Shown here in pieces: positions 1 through 8,259 of a stretch of 64,000 nt of DNA. Made by a program: the position numbers and the translations under genes. Source of the DNA: Avimonas intestinalis (GTDB lineage Bacteria; Bacillota; Clostridia; Oscillospirales; Acutalibacteraceae); NCBI GenBank assembly GCA_904380375.1, contig CAJFID010000008.1, positions 1-64,000 on the forward strand. The letters are read 5' to 3'. Positions within the stretch are counted from its first letter, which is position 1. Each line of letters starts with the position of its first letter. The notes under the pieces were generated by a model. The model saw only the letters and a program-made list of their open reading frames with translations. It was not told the origin of the DNA and made no database searches.

Positions 1-100
1 CATAATGCCTTGCATATTCGCACCAATATTCATATTCTAATGAATTATCAAACCCATCCCAATCCCATACAACTGCATGTTTTCTGTAATCATCAATCAT
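1..100 (-). CDS. N-terminal fragment of a class I SAM methyltransferase-like protein (cut by window edge)
   Basis: Reading the minus strand from an ATG at 100 gives MIDDYRKHAVVWDWDG, continuing FDNSLEYEYWCEYARHY to the window edge: 33 codons without a stop. The rhythm (short basic lead, VVWDWDG, EYEYWCEYA) resembles the N-termini of small Firmicutes SAM-dependent methyltransferases. A GAGGAAAG sequence lies about 12 bases upstream as a possible ribosome-binding site. The catalytic Rossmann part is outside the window, so the family call is a recollection of the N-terminal pattern only. The surrounding DNA is much richer in A+T than everything to the right, which hints at a different origin. 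Confidence 0.55.
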   Translation of the reverse strand, partial: MIDDYRKHAVVWDWDGFDNSLEYEYWCEYARHY

Positions 101-250
101 GTGACTTCACACTTTCCTCAGTTAATTGTCTGTAAGAAGTCAAAATCTTGTACTGTATTGGCAGTGGCAGCTACTTCAGATGCCAAAAGCAATCAAGTCA
201 TACTTCATCCTTTTTTGAAACGAAAAAAAGCCCGCAAACCCGCATCAATA

Positions 251-286
251 CTGAAAAAAATGTGCCCGACAGTAAAATCGGGCACA
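251..286 (-). terminator. Rho-independent terminator after tRNA-Tyr
   Basis: A perfect 9-bp stem (261-269 with 278-286) with an 8-nt loop is followed on the minus strand by a run of seven T (254-260). It lies directly 3' of tRNA-Tyr, so it should end that transcript. Confidence 0.8.
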
Positions 287-291
287 TTATA

Positions 292-376
292 TGGTGGGGG
301 AAGGTGGATTCGAACCACCGAAGTCAGAGACAACAGATTTACAGTCTGCCCCCTTTGGCCACTCGGGAATTCCCCC
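292..376 (-). tRNA. tRNA-Tyr (anticodon GTA)
   Basis: The reverse strand folds as a class II tRNA of 85 nt including an encoded CCA (292-294). The acceptor arm starts GGGGGAA at 376, the anticodon loop reads CTGTAAA, the long variable arm is present and the T-loop reads GGTTCGAATCC. Anticodon GTA reads Tyr codons. A terminator follows immediately and AT-rich DNA lies beyond it, so the 3' end of this tRNA coincides with a composition boundary. Confidence 0.95.
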
Positions 377-822
377 ATATTCTATTGCGCCCCAGCCGGT
401 CAACGGCCCGGCGGCCTATCGTATGCGGCCGCCCATCGGAGGGCAAGTGATACTATACCACGCTTTTCCGGCCTTGTCAAGCAAAAATACACGATGACCG
501 CCGGAAATCCGCAGAAAAATGCCGCAAAGGCGGCGGATGGCGCCCCGGGCAGCCAGTGGAAGGCTCGGGGGCCCGCCGTACCGAGCAGCCCAGGCCGTCT
601 ATGCCCGCTCCCGCCGCTTTATGCCTCCCGGGCAGGGCCCGGGGCCGAGGGAGCCGGAGGGCTGCCGCTTCCTCCCCAGATGCTCCGGCGGCCCCCCCCG
701 AAGGATGCCCCGGCGGCTATCCCCTCTGTCGAATCCGCCCGGGCGGATTCGGCCGTCGGTGCGTGGGGCCCGTACCACGGATACTGCCGGGGCGCTCTGC
801 CTTGCTCCAGCAGCAGCGGGCG
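377..822. other. Intergenic DNA with a perfect 20-bp palindrome, no gene seen
   Basis: This GC-rich stretch lies upstream of tRNA-Tyr and downstream of rubrerythrin. Open frames exist on both strands but have no ribosome-binding sites or recognisable products. The only structure noticed is an uninterrupted 20-bp palindrome at 731-750 (GAATCCGCCC followed by its complement). Confidence 0.5.
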
Positions 823-854
823 CAAAAAGGGCCGGGGCGCTGACCCCGGCCCTT
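823..854 (-). terminator. Rho-independent terminator of rubrerythrin
   Basis: An 11-bp perfect stem (827-837 with 844-854), loop CGCTGA, is followed on the minus strand by five T (824-828). It lies 46 bases after the rubrerythrin stop codon. Confidence 0.8.
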
Positions 855-900
855 CGTCCCCCCTGCCCGGATCCCGGCAAAGGGGCGCGGATTGCCAAAA

Positions 901-1440
901 TCAATAATTTTCCGCCAACAGCTCAAAGTACGCCTTCGGGTGCTTGCAGGTGGGGCAGAGCTCCGGCGCATTTTTGCCGACGTGGATGTGGCCGCAGTTG
1001 CGGCATTTCCACACCACGATATCCTCGTGCTGGAACACCTCGCCCTTTTCAATATTGGCCAGGAGCTTGCGATAGCGCTCCTCATGGTGCTTTTCAATTG
1101 CGCCGACAAAATCAAACAGCCGGGCGATATCGTCAAAGCCTTCCTCCCGCGCCTCCTTGGCAAAGGTGGCGTACATGTCGGTCCATTCGTAGTTCTCGCC
1201 GTCCGCCGCATCCTTAAGGTTTTCGACCGTGCCGGGGACCTCGCCGCCGTGCAGGAGCTTGAACCACATCTTGGCGTGCTCCTTTTCATTGTCCGCTGTT
1301 TCGGTGAACAGGGCAGCGATCTGCTCATAGCCGTCCTTTTTGGCGCGGGAGGCGTAATAGGTGTACTTGTTGCGGGCCTGGCTTTCGCCGGCAAAAGCGG
1401 TCATCAGATTGCCTTCGGTCTTGGTGCCTTTGAGATCCAT
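901..1440 (-). CDS. rbr: Rubrerythrin
   Basis: This 179-aa protein is the usual size for rubrerythrin, a peroxide-reducing non-haem iron protein of anaerobes. The N-terminal ferritin-like four-helix domain carries the diiron ligand pattern (NLMTAFAGESQARNKYTYYA, then ETADNEKEHAKMW and later the E..H pair). The C-terminal rubredoxin-like domain has CRNCGHIH and CPTCKHP, two CxxC knuckles for one Fe. The start is the ATG at 1440, preceded by TTAGGAGG at 7-8 bases; a longer open frame upstream lacks a site. It works with rubredoxin and NADH-rubredoxin reductase in oxidative-stress defence in the cytoplasm. The gene stands alone, between its own promoter and terminator. Confidence 0.96.
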   Translation of the reverse strand: MDLKGTKTEGNLMTAFAGESQARNKYTYYASRAKKDGYEQIAALFTETADNEKEHAKMWFKLLHGGEVPGTVENLKDAADGENYEWTDMYATFAKEAREEGFDDIARLFDFVGAIEKHHEERYRKLLANIEKGEVFQHEDIVVWKCRNCGHIHVGKNAPELCPTCKHPKAYFELLAENY

Positions 1441-1476
1441 GGTCAACAACCTCCTAATAAATTTAAATTTGGAATG

Positions 1477-1516
1477 ATTACAAAGTAATGGTACCATATT
1501 CCGGCCTAAAATGCAA
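1477..1516 (-). promoter_or_regulatory. Rubrerythrin promoter with overlapping dyad
   Basis: On the minus strand, TTGCAT (1511-1516) and TACCAT (1488-1493, preceded by TGG) are separated by 17 bases. A perfect dyad ATTAC-AAA-GTAAT (1477-1489) covers the end of the -10 box and the likely start site, where a repressor would act. PerR control is common for rubrerythrins, but this dyad is only partly like a PerR box. A second 12-bp palindrome (1459-1470) lies in the leader. Confidence 0.5.
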
Positions 1517-1779
1517 GAAGATTTTTCCGCTTTTCTTGCGTTTGCCGGATTGCCTTGGCCATCCCCGCGCTTCCGTCAGGGCCGGAATAGGCCGCGGGCG
1601 AGAGATACCTGTCGGCTTGGTCTTTGCCATGGGGAAAAGAGGGCCTTTGCTTTTTCTTAAGAAAATTTGAAAGAATTCCGCTGCGGATTTTTACAACTCA
1701 GCCGTATACTGGAAGCATCAAAAGGAGGAACGCATTCTGGACAAAACCACTGCCGCGCCCCGGCGGAAAGGAGACGGCC

Positions 1780-3093
1780 ATGGAGATAATGGAAATTTTG
1801 GCGACGGTATTCTGGGGGATTTCCTTTGCGCTCACGGCCCTCAGCGCGCCCGTCCTGCTGTGGCAGGGGGCAGTCGGCGTGTGGGGGCTCCTGCCGGACC
1901 GCAAAAAGGTGCAAGCCGCGGCAAAGGAGCCCGGCTTTGGCCAGCCTCTCCGCTTTGCGGCGGTGGTCTGCGCCCGCAACGAGGAGGCGGTGATCGGCGC
2001 GCTGCTGGACAGTCTGCGCGCCCAGGATTACCCGGAGGGCTTGCTCGACCTCTATGTGGCGGCGGACAACTGCACCGACGCCACCGCGGCCGTCGCCGCC
2101 CGGCACGGCGCGCGGGTGTACGAGCGCTTCAACCGGGAGCAGGTGGGCAAGGGTTACGCCCTGCGCTGGCTGCTGGAAAAAATCGCGGCCGACCGTCCGG
2201 GCCTTTACGACGCCGTGGCGGTTTTTGACGCGGACAACCGGGTGACGCCGGGCTTCCTGCGGCAGATGGGCCAGGCGCTCCGCGCCGGGGCGGACGTGGC
2301 CAAGGGCAGCCGCTACGCCGCCAACCCGACCGAATCCTGGGTGAGCGGCGGGTACGCCGTCTATTGGCGGAGCATGATGCATTTCTTCCACCGGGCGCGC
2401 GCCAACTGCGGGCTGTCCTGCTTTGTCGACGGGACCGGCTTCGCCTTCAAGACGGAGCTGATCCGGGGCGAGGGCTGGAACACCCATTCCCTGGTTGAGG
2501 ACTGCGAGTTTTCTATGCAGCAGATCTGCCGGGGCAAAACCATCGTGCCGGTCAGCGGCGCGGTCTATTACGACGAGCAGCCGACCTCGTTTGCCGTCTC
2601 CCTGCGCCAGCGGTTCCGCTGGACGGTCGGATGCGTCCAGTGTGTGAAATACTGCCTGCCGGACGCCGTGCGGGCCCTGCGCCGGGGCCGGGCAGGGGGC
2701 GGGCCCTCCCGCCTGGCGGCGCTGGACGTGATCCTGTACCTGCTGCTGATCCCTGCGGTCGCAGCCAGCCTGTTGTCGGGTTTTTTCAGCCTGCTGGGCT
2801 TCCTGTTCAGCCCGCCCTCTGCCATTGCGGCCGATGCGGCCTTCCTGTCGCTGCCGGTGCTGTCCTGGCTGGGGCTCACCGCCGGCGCGCTGCTGACCCT
2901 CCTGCGGGACCGGCAGCCCCTACGCCCGATGCGGACGGCGGTACTGCTTTTCCCCGTTTTTGTGTTGTCGATGAGCGCGATGGCTTTGATTGCCGTGCTG
3001 CATCCCAAGACGGCCTGGAAGCCCATCGCGCACCGCGGGCAGGGAGGAGCCGCGGAAGCCGCCTGCCCCAGCTCCCTCCCTCCGGCGCTGTAA
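1780..3093 (+). CDS. Membrane glycosyltransferase, GT2 family
   Basis: The 437-aa protein has an N-terminal membrane segment (about 5-30), a GT2 catalytic domain and C-terminal hydrophobic segments, the layout of processive or N-acetylglucosaminyltransferase-like GT2 enzymes. Visible motifs are CARNEEAVIGALLDSL (nucleotide-sugar binding), VAADNCTDAT, the DxD-type VFDADNR, the acceptor/ED motif LVEDCEFSM and the QRFRW motif of processive enzymes. The start is the ATG at 1780 with AAAGGAG upstream. It probably adds sugars to a surface polymer or lipid at the inner face of the membrane; the substrate cannot be read from the sequence. It is a single gene with no clear partner and a hairpin 110 bases downstream. 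Confidence 0.85.
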   Translation: MEIMEILATVFWGISFALTALSAPVLLWQGAVGVWGLLPDRKKVQAAAKEPGFGQPLRFAAVVCARNEEAVIGALLDSLRAQDYPEGLLDLYVAADNCTDATAAVAARHGARVYERFNREQVGKGYALRWLLEKIAADRPGLYDAVAVFDADNRVTPGFLRQMGQALRAGADVAKGSRYAANPTESWVSGGYAVYWRSMMHFFHRARANCGLSCFVDGTGFAFKTELIRGEGWNTHSLVEDCEFSMQQICRGKTIVPVSGAVYYDEQPTSFAVSLRQRFRWTVGCVQCVKYCLPDAVRALRRGRAGGGPSRLAALDVILYLLLIPAVAASLLSGFFSLLGFLFSPPSAIAADAAFLSLPVLSWLGLTAGALLTLLRDRQPLRPMRTAVLLFPVFVLSMSAMALIAVLHPKTAWKPIAHRGQGGAAEAACPSSLPPAL

Positions 3094-3206
3094 ACGGGGT
3101 GACAAAGCCCCACAGGAAGGCGGCTTCCGCCCGGGATGCATGGCCCTTCCGGTCACCGGAGGGGCTGGCAGCGATTCTTCCCGGTCAGGCCCCTGCGGCG
3201 TTTGCC

Positions 3207-3246
3207 GTCAAGGCTCCAGCCGTGGCAATACGGCCGGAGCCTTGAC
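3207..3246. other. Strong imperfect hairpin
   Basis: An 11-bp arm (3207-3217 with 3236-3246) is extended by 5 bp (3219-3223 with 3230-3234) across one mismatch, with a 6-nt loop. There is no T-run, so it is either a Rho-dependent or processing structure after the glycosyltransferase, or part of its 3' end. Confidence 0.4.
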
Positions 3247-3326
3247 CGGACTTTGATGCGGATGGGGGATAACGGCAGGGCTTTTCCGGCAGAGCCTCCG
3301 GCCGCTGTGTCAGGACGATCCGGATA

Positions 3327-3356
3327 TTGACAGGGCCTGCGGCAATGTGCTATAAT
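3327..3356 (+). promoter_or_regulatory. Consensus promoter for tRNA-Thr
   Basis: TTGACA (3327-3332) and TATAAT (3351-3356) are both perfect, with an 18-base spacer and an extended -10 (TGC before TATAAT). It lies 45 bases upstream of the tRNA, as expected for a strong stable-RNA promoter. Confidence 0.9.
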
Positions 3357-3400
3357 TAAAGTCTGGACAAGGGCGGTTCCGTTGCTCTCTGTCCCCATAG

Positions 3401-3476
3401 GCTGGCATAGCTCAGTTGGTAGAGCAGCTGATTTGTAATCAGCAGGTCGGGGGTTCAAGTCCGTCTGCCAGCTCCA
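3401..3476 (+). tRNA. tRNA-Thr (anticodon TGT)
   Basis: This is a 76-nt class I tRNA. Acceptor GCTGGCA (3401-3407) pairs with TGCCAGC (3466-3472), followed by discriminator T and an encoded CCA. The D-loop reads AGCTCAGTTGGTAGAGC, the anticodon loop TTTGTAA and the T-arm GGGGGTTCAAGTCC. Anticodon TGT reads Thr codons. Confidence 0.96.
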
Positions 3477-3486
3477 CACCAGCAGA

Positions 3487-3518
3487 AGAAGAGCGAGTTC
3501 GTATGAACTCGCTCTTCT
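3487..3518 (+). terminator. Hairpin after tRNA-Thr
   Basis: A perfect 14-bp stem (3487-3500 with 3505-3518) with loop GTAT lies 10 bases after the tRNA. There is no T-run behind it, so termination is likely but not classic. Confidence 0.55.
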
Positions 3519-3631
3519 GGCGTATCGCGCACCGCAGGTTCTTCTATTCTCAGGCGGGATGTCCGCGTCGAAGCCGGGCATCTTTTTGTAGCCAAACCCA
3601 CATATGTATCGCCGGACACAGGAGGTGCACT

Positions 3632-4375
3632 ATGGGCAATCTTACCATGAAAGGGATAGAGGATGGGCTTTTTGCCTTAGGCGTAAAAAAGGGGATGATG
3701 CTGGAAGTCCATTGCTCCCTTAGCCGCTTTGGGCTGGTGGAGGGAGGCGCCCATACTGTTATCCGCGCCCTGCAGCGGGCGGTCGGCAGGGAAGGGGCGG
3801 TTGTCATGCCGTCGTTCCGGCTGTCGCCGCCGCTGCCCTTGGAGGACGGCGACCGGGCGCTGGGACTTACCTCCAAAATCAAAATCCTGCCAAACGACGA
3901 GGGAAAAACCGGGATGGGCGTGGTGGCGGACACCTTCCGCTGTTTGCCCGGCGTAGTGACGGGGGACGGCCTTTTCCGCGTTTCCGCCTGGGGCAGGGAA
4001 GCCGCGCAGCACGCAGCCGCCGGCTTTCAGAAGGTGATTGACGAGGGGGGCTGCGCGCTGCTGCTGGGGGTGGATATTTACCGGTTGTCCGCCATGCACT
4101 ATGTGGAGGATTGCTTGCCGCCCGCCATCCGGGACAGATTCCGGCCGTCGGAGGCCGCGAGGAAACTATATCCGGAAAACGAATGGCTCATAGAATCGTG
4201 GGCCCCGGCGGCGAAGCCTTGGTACACGATACAAAGCCGGGCCTATGAAAAGGGGTATATTGTGGCCGGCCGGATCGGCCAAAGCCGCTGTATGCTCTGC
4301 CGGGTGGGGCCGGTTGTCGAGCTTTACCGGGAGGCGCTGCTCAGCGAGCCGCTTAAGCTGTACGGCTTAGCTTAG
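3632..4375 (+). CDS. AAC(3)-family acetyltransferase homologue
   Basis: The 247-aa protein matches the fold of the aminoglycoside N(3)-acetyltransferase / FrbF family, which transfers acetyl from acetyl-CoA to an amine. Seen are LEVHCSLSRFGLVEGG near residues 24-39 (family pattern HSSLSxxGxxxGG), GAVVMPSF, a GVVADTF segment, and LLGVDIYRLSAMHYVED with a conserved-type His. The family signature SxHPxxSxxAxG is replaced here by TGDGLFRVSAWG, so the His-Pro is missing. The start at 3632 has AGGAGG at 7 bases; the longer frame upstream runs into tRNA-Thr. With the motif change, drug resistance should not be assumed; a different amine acceptor is possible. Confidence 0.75.
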   Translation: MGNLTMKGIEDGLFALGVKKGMMLEVHCSLSRFGLVEGGAHTVIRALQRAVGREGAVVMPSFRLSPPLPLEDGDRALGLTSKIKILPNDEGKTGMGVVADTFRCLPGVVTGDGLFRVSAWGREAAQHAAAGFQKVIDEGGCALLLGVDIYRLSAMHYVEDCLPPAIRDRFRPSEAARKLYPENEWLIESWAPAAKPWYTIQSRAYEKGYIVAGRIGQSRCMLCRVGPVVELYREALLSEPLKLYGLA

Positions 4376-4393
4376 GGGGCGTGCCTCCGGACA

Positions 4394-4449
4394 AAAGAAT
4401 CCCCGGGCCCCGGCCTCCCATTGCGGAAGGCCGGGGCCCGGGGCGTTTT
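4394..4449. terminator. Bidirectional terminator
   Basis: A 16-bp perfect GC-rich stem (4401-4416 with 4428-4443) is followed by CGTTTTG on the plus strand and preceded by ACAAAAGA, giving T-runs in both directions. It separates the acetyltransferase from the convergent ABC exporter genes. Confidence 0.85.
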
Positions 4450-4493
4450 GCCCGCGGGATGCGCGGCCAAGAGGATTCCCGGTGTGCAGCCGG

Positions 4494-6431
4494 TTAATCG
4501 AGCTCGAGCGCGCCGGTGTACAGCTGGTAGTAGGTGCCTTTGAGCTTGAGGAGGTCCTCGTGAGTGCCGCGCTCAATGATGCGGCCGTGATCGAGCACCA
4601 TGATCGCGTTGGAGTTGCGCACCGTCGACAGCCGGTGGGCGATGACGAACACGGTGCGCCCGGTCATCAGCGCGTCCATACCCCGCTGCACGATGGCCTC
4701 GGTGCGGGTGTCAATCGAGCTGGTCGCCTCGTCCAGGATCATCACGGGCGGGTCGGCTACGGCCGCCCGCGCAATGGCCAGCAGCTGGCGCTGGCCCTGG
4801 CTGAGGTTCGCGCCGTTGCCGTGTAGCATGGTGTTGTACCCCTCGGGCAGGCGGCGGATGAAATCGTCCGCGCCGGCGAGCTGCGCTGCGGCGATGCACT
4901 CCTCGTCGCAGGCGTCGAGGTTGCCGTAGCGGATATTCTCCATTACCGTGCCGGTAAAGAGATTGGTATCCTGCAAAACGATACCGAGGCTGCGGCGGAG
5001 GTCCGCTTTTTTGATCTTGTTGATGTTGATGCCGTCGTAGCGGATCTTGCCGTCCTCAATGTCGTAGAAGCGGTTGATGAGGTTGGTGATGGTGGTTTTG
5101 CCTGCGCCGGTGGAGCCGACGAAGGCCACTTTCTGGCCGGGCTTGGCGTACAGGGTGATGTTGTGTAGCACGGTCTTTTCCGGCGTGTAGCCGAAGTCCA
5201 CGTCAAAGAAGCGAACGTCGCCTTCCAGGCGGGTGTAGGATACGGTGCCGTCGTGGTGCGGATGCTTCCACGCCCAGACGTTGGTGCGCTCCTTGCACTC
5301 GCTCAGGCTGCCGTCGGCGTTCTCCTTGGCGTTGACCAGGGTGACATAGCCCTCGTCGGCTTCGGGCTCCTCGTCCAGCAGGGCGAAGATGCGGTGCGCG
5401 CCCGCTAGGCCCATAATCACCATGTTGACCTGGTTGGAGACCTGGCCGATCGCGCCAGCAAACTGCTTGGTCATGTTCAGGAACGGTACCACGATGCTGA
5501 TGCTGAACGCCATGCCGGAAACGCTGAGGTTGGGCACGTCCGTCAGCAGCAGAGCGCCGCCCACCAGGGCCACCACGACGTACATCACATTGCCGATGTT
5601 GCCGAGCAGGGGCATCAGGATGTTGGCGAAGCGGTTGCCGTTGCGGGCGTTGTAGAAGATCTCGCCGTTGACCTTGTCAAAGTCAGCCTTGGCACCCTCC
5701 TCGTGGCAGAACACCTTGATGACCTTCTGGCCGGTCATCATTTCCTCCATGAAGGCTTCGGCCTTGGCGAGCGTGACCTGCTGGCGCAGGAAGAATTTGG
5801 AGGATCGGTTGGTGATAGCACGGGCGGCGAACACCATGCAGACAACGCCGACCACCACGATCAGGCCCAGGATCATGCTGTAATACATCATGATGCCGAA
5901 CACGGTCAGCAGGGTCACGCCGGAAATCAGGATCTGCGGCAGGCTCTGGCTGATGAGCTGGCGCAGGGTGTCGACATCGTTGGTGTAATAGCTCATGATA
6001 TCGCCGTGGCCGTTGGTGTCAAAATATTTGATGGGCAGGTCCTGCATGTGGCTGAACATTTTCTCACGCATCTTTTTCAGGGAGCCCTGGGTGATGATCG
6101 CCATCATCTGGGTGTAAAACGCGCCGGCGGCTAAGCTGATGACATACATCACTATCAGGATGCCCACATAGGTGAGAATGCGCCCGGCGACGGACGACCA
6201 GTCGCCGCTTTTATAGGTTTCGTCGACAACGGCGATGATGTTCTGCATGAACACAGCTGGGATAGCGCTCACAATGGCGTTGATGAGGATGCACACCAGC
6301 GTGACGGGCAGCAGCACCGGATAGAACTCAAACAGGGTGCGCAGCAGCCGGCGCAGTACCCCCTTGGGCGCGCGCTGGCCTCGGGCCGTCGTTGTGCGCA
6401 CGGGAGCGGAAGCGGTTTTATTCTTCGCCAT
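4494..6431 (-). CDS. ABC exporter half-transporter, subunit with canonical ATPase site
   Basis: The 645-aa protein has an N-terminal six-helix exporter membrane domain (about 35-340) and a C-terminal nucleotide-binding domain. Motifs are Walker A GSTGAGKTT, signature LSQGQ, Walker B VMILDEATS with the catalytic Glu, D-loop SSID and H-loop IAHRLSTV. The start at 6431 overlaps the upstream exporter gene by 14 bases, so translation is probably coupled. It pairs with the protein encoded at 6418-8166 in a heterodimer; this one holds the intact Walker B and H-loop, the partner holds the degenerate ones. The operon begins with a MarR regulator, which fits drug or metabolite export. The substrate is unknown. 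An insertion of about 35 residues precedes the nucleotide-binding domain (region around WAWKHPHHDGTVSYTRLEGD). Confidence 0.92.
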   Translation of the reverse strand: MAKNKTASAPVRTTTARGQRAPKGVLRRLLRTLFEFYPVLLPVTLVCILINAIVSAIPAVFMQNIIAVVDETYKSGDWSSVAGRILTYVGILIVMYVISLAAGAFYTQMMAIITQGSLKKMREKMFSHMQDLPIKYFDTNGHGDIMSYYTNDVDTLRQLISQSLPQILISGVTLLTVFGIMMYYSMILGLIVVVGVVCMVFAARAITNRSSKFFLRQQVTLAKAEAFMEEMMTGQKVIKVFCHEEGAKADFDKVNGEIFYNARNGNRFANILMPLLGNIGNVMYVVVALVGGALLLTDVPNLSVSGMAFSISIVVPFLNMTKQFAGAIGQVSNQVNMVIMGLAGAHRIFALLDEEPEADEGYVTLVNAKENADGSLSECKERTNVWAWKHPHHDGTVSYTRLEGDVRFFDVDFGYTPEKTVLHNITLYAKPGQKVAFVGSTGAGKTTITNLINRFYDIEDGKIRYDGININKIKKADLRRSLGIVLQDTNLFTGTVMENIRYGNLDACDEECIAAAQLAGADDFIRRLPEGYNTMLHGNGANLSQGQRQLLAIARAAVADPPVMILDEATSSIDTRTEAIVQRGMDALMTGRTVFVIAHRLSTVRNSNAIMVLDHGRIIERGTHEDLLKLKGTYYQLYTGALELD

Positions 6432-8166
6432 CTTGATCACCTGCCTTGGTCTGGGAAGTATATACCTCACGGTAAATTTCGCTGGTCTTCATCAGCTCGT
6501 CGTGGGTGCCGATGGCGCTGATGCGCCCGCCGTCCATCACGATGATGCGGTCGGCGTCCTGCACGGAGGCGACGCGCTGCGCGATGATGATCTTCGTCGT
6601 CTCGGGGATGAACTCGCGGAAGCCCTGGCGGATCAGCATGTCGGTGCGGGTATCCACGGCGCTGGTCGAGTCGTCAAGGATCAGCACCTTGGGCTTTTTC
6701 AGCAGCGCGCGTGCGATGCACAGCCGCTGCTTCTGGCCGCCGGAGACGTTGGCGCCGCCCTGCTCAATCCAGGTGTCGTACTTGTCGGGGAACTGCTGGA
6801 TGAATTCGTCGGCTTGCGCCAGTTTGCAGGCTTCAAGCATCTCGTCGTCGGTGGCGTCGGAGTTGCCCCAGCGCAGGTTATCCTTGATGGTGCCGGAGAA
6901 CAGCACGTTCTTCTGCAGCACCACGGCCACGCTGTTGCGCAGGGTTTCAAGGTCGTACCGGCGCACATCAACGCCGCCCACCTTGACGCAGCCCTCGGTG
7001 ACATCGTACAGGCGGGGGATGAGCTGCACCAGCGTTGACTTGGACGAGCCGGTGCCGCCCAGGATGCCGATCAGCTCGCCGGACTTGATGTGCAGGTCCA
7101 CCCCGGCCAGCGCCATGCGCTCGGCCGTTTTGGAATACTTGAAGTTCACGTTGTCAAAGTCAATCGAGCCGTCCTTGACCTCGGTGAGGGCGTTTTCGGG
7201 GCTGGTCAGGCTGCTCTCTTCGTTCAGGACCTCCACGATACGCTCGGCGGATTCCATCGACATGGTGATCATCACGAACACCATCGACAGCATCATCAGG
7301 CTCATGAGGATCTGGAAGCTGTAGGTGAGGATGGCGGACATCTGGCCCACTGCGACCTCCATGCCCTGGCTGGTGATGACGGCGTAGGAGCCAAAGGACA
7401 GCACGAAGGCCATGCCCGCGTAAACGCAGAACTGCATCATGGGGTTGTTGAGCGCCATGATCCGCTCTGCCTTGGTGAAGTCCTTGCAGACGTCCTCGGC
7501 GGCGGCGGTGAACTTCTTCTTCTCGTAGTCCTCCCGCACATAGCTCTTGACGACCCGCATGGCCTGCACGTTCTCCTGCACCGAATCGTTGAGCGCGTCG
7601 TACTTGCGGAACACCCGGCGGAAAATCGGGGTGGCCTTGCGGATGACCAGCACCAGCCCGATGGTCAGCAGCGGGATGGTGACCAGGAAGATCATGGCCA
7701 GCCGCCCGCCCATGGCAAAGCCCATGATGAAGGAGAAAATCAGCATCAGTGGGCCGCGGATGGCCACGCGGATAATCATCATGAAGGACATCTGCACGTT
7801 TACGACGTCGGTGGTCATACGGGTCACCAGGCTGGACACCGAGAACTTATCGATGTTCTCAAAGGAGTAATCCTGGATGCGGTAGAACATGTCCTTGCGC
7901 AGGTTGCGCGCAAAGCCGGTGGAGGCGGTGGCACAGGTATTGCCGGCCGCCACGCCGAAAACCAGGGACAAAACGGCCATGACCAGCAGCTGGATGCCGT
8001 AGCTGACGATGACGTCCATCCCGCAGCCGGCCTGCATTTCGTTGACCAGGTTGGCAATGACAAAGGGGATGATGCATTCCAGTATCACTTCCACTGTGAC
8101 CAGCAGTGGCGTCAAAATGGCCGTCTTCTTGAACTCGCGGATGCTGCGAGCAAGGGTTTTTATCAT
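6418..8166 (-). CDS. ABC exporter half-transporter, subunit with degenerate ATPase site
   Basis: The 582-aa protein has an exporter membrane domain followed by a nucleotide-binding domain with Walker A GGTGSSKST and signature VSGGQ. Two catalytic positions are changed: Walker B reads VLILDDST (Asp for the catalytic Glu) and the H-loop reads IIAQRVAS (Gln for His). This asymmetry is the hallmark of heterodimeric exporters of the TM287/288, BmrCD and LmrCD type. The start is the ATG at 8166, because TTGGAGGA lies 9 bases before it; an upstream in-frame ATG at 8175 touches the same site too closely. It is the second gene of marR-ABC-ABC, 93 bases after marR. Confidence 0.93.
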   Translation of the reverse strand: MIKTLARSIREFKKTAILTPLLVTVEVILECIIPFVIANLVNEMQAGCGMDVIVSYGIQLLVMAVLSLVFGVAAGNTCATASTGFARNLRKDMFYRIQDYSFENIDKFSVSSLVTRMTTDVVNVQMSFMMIIRVAIRGPLMLIFSFIMGFAMGGRLAMIFLVTIPLLTIGLVLVIRKATPIFRRVFRKYDALNDSVQENVQAMRVVKSYVREDYEKKKFTAAAEDVCKDFTKAERIMALNNPMMQFCVYAGMAFVLSFGSYAVITSQGMEVAVGQMSAILTYSFQILMSLMMLSMVFVMITMSMESAERIVEVLNEESSLTSPENALTEVKDGSIDFDNVNFKYSKTAERMALAGVDLHIKSGELIGILGGTGSSKSTLVQLIPRLYDVTEGCVKVGGVDVRRYDLETLRNSVAVVLQKNVLFSGTIKDNLRWGNSDATDDEMLEACKLAQADEFIQQFPDKYDTWIEQGGANVSGGQKQRLCIARALLKKPKVLILDDSTSAVDTRTDMLIRQGFREFIPETTKIIIAQRVASVQDADRIIVMDGGRISAIGTHDELMKTSEIYREVYTSQTKAGDQDGEE

Positions 8167-8259
8167 ATGCGACATTCCTCCAAAGCATGATGCCGCCCGT
8201 GCGCACATGCACGGCGCATCAATAAAATTGTTGCGGGGACCGGTGGGCCGGGGCGCCGG

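Noticed and set aside
3327..4375. AAC-like gene as an aminoglycoside-resistance cassette
   Set aside because: No integron site or insertion sequence is nearby and the catalytic signature is changed.
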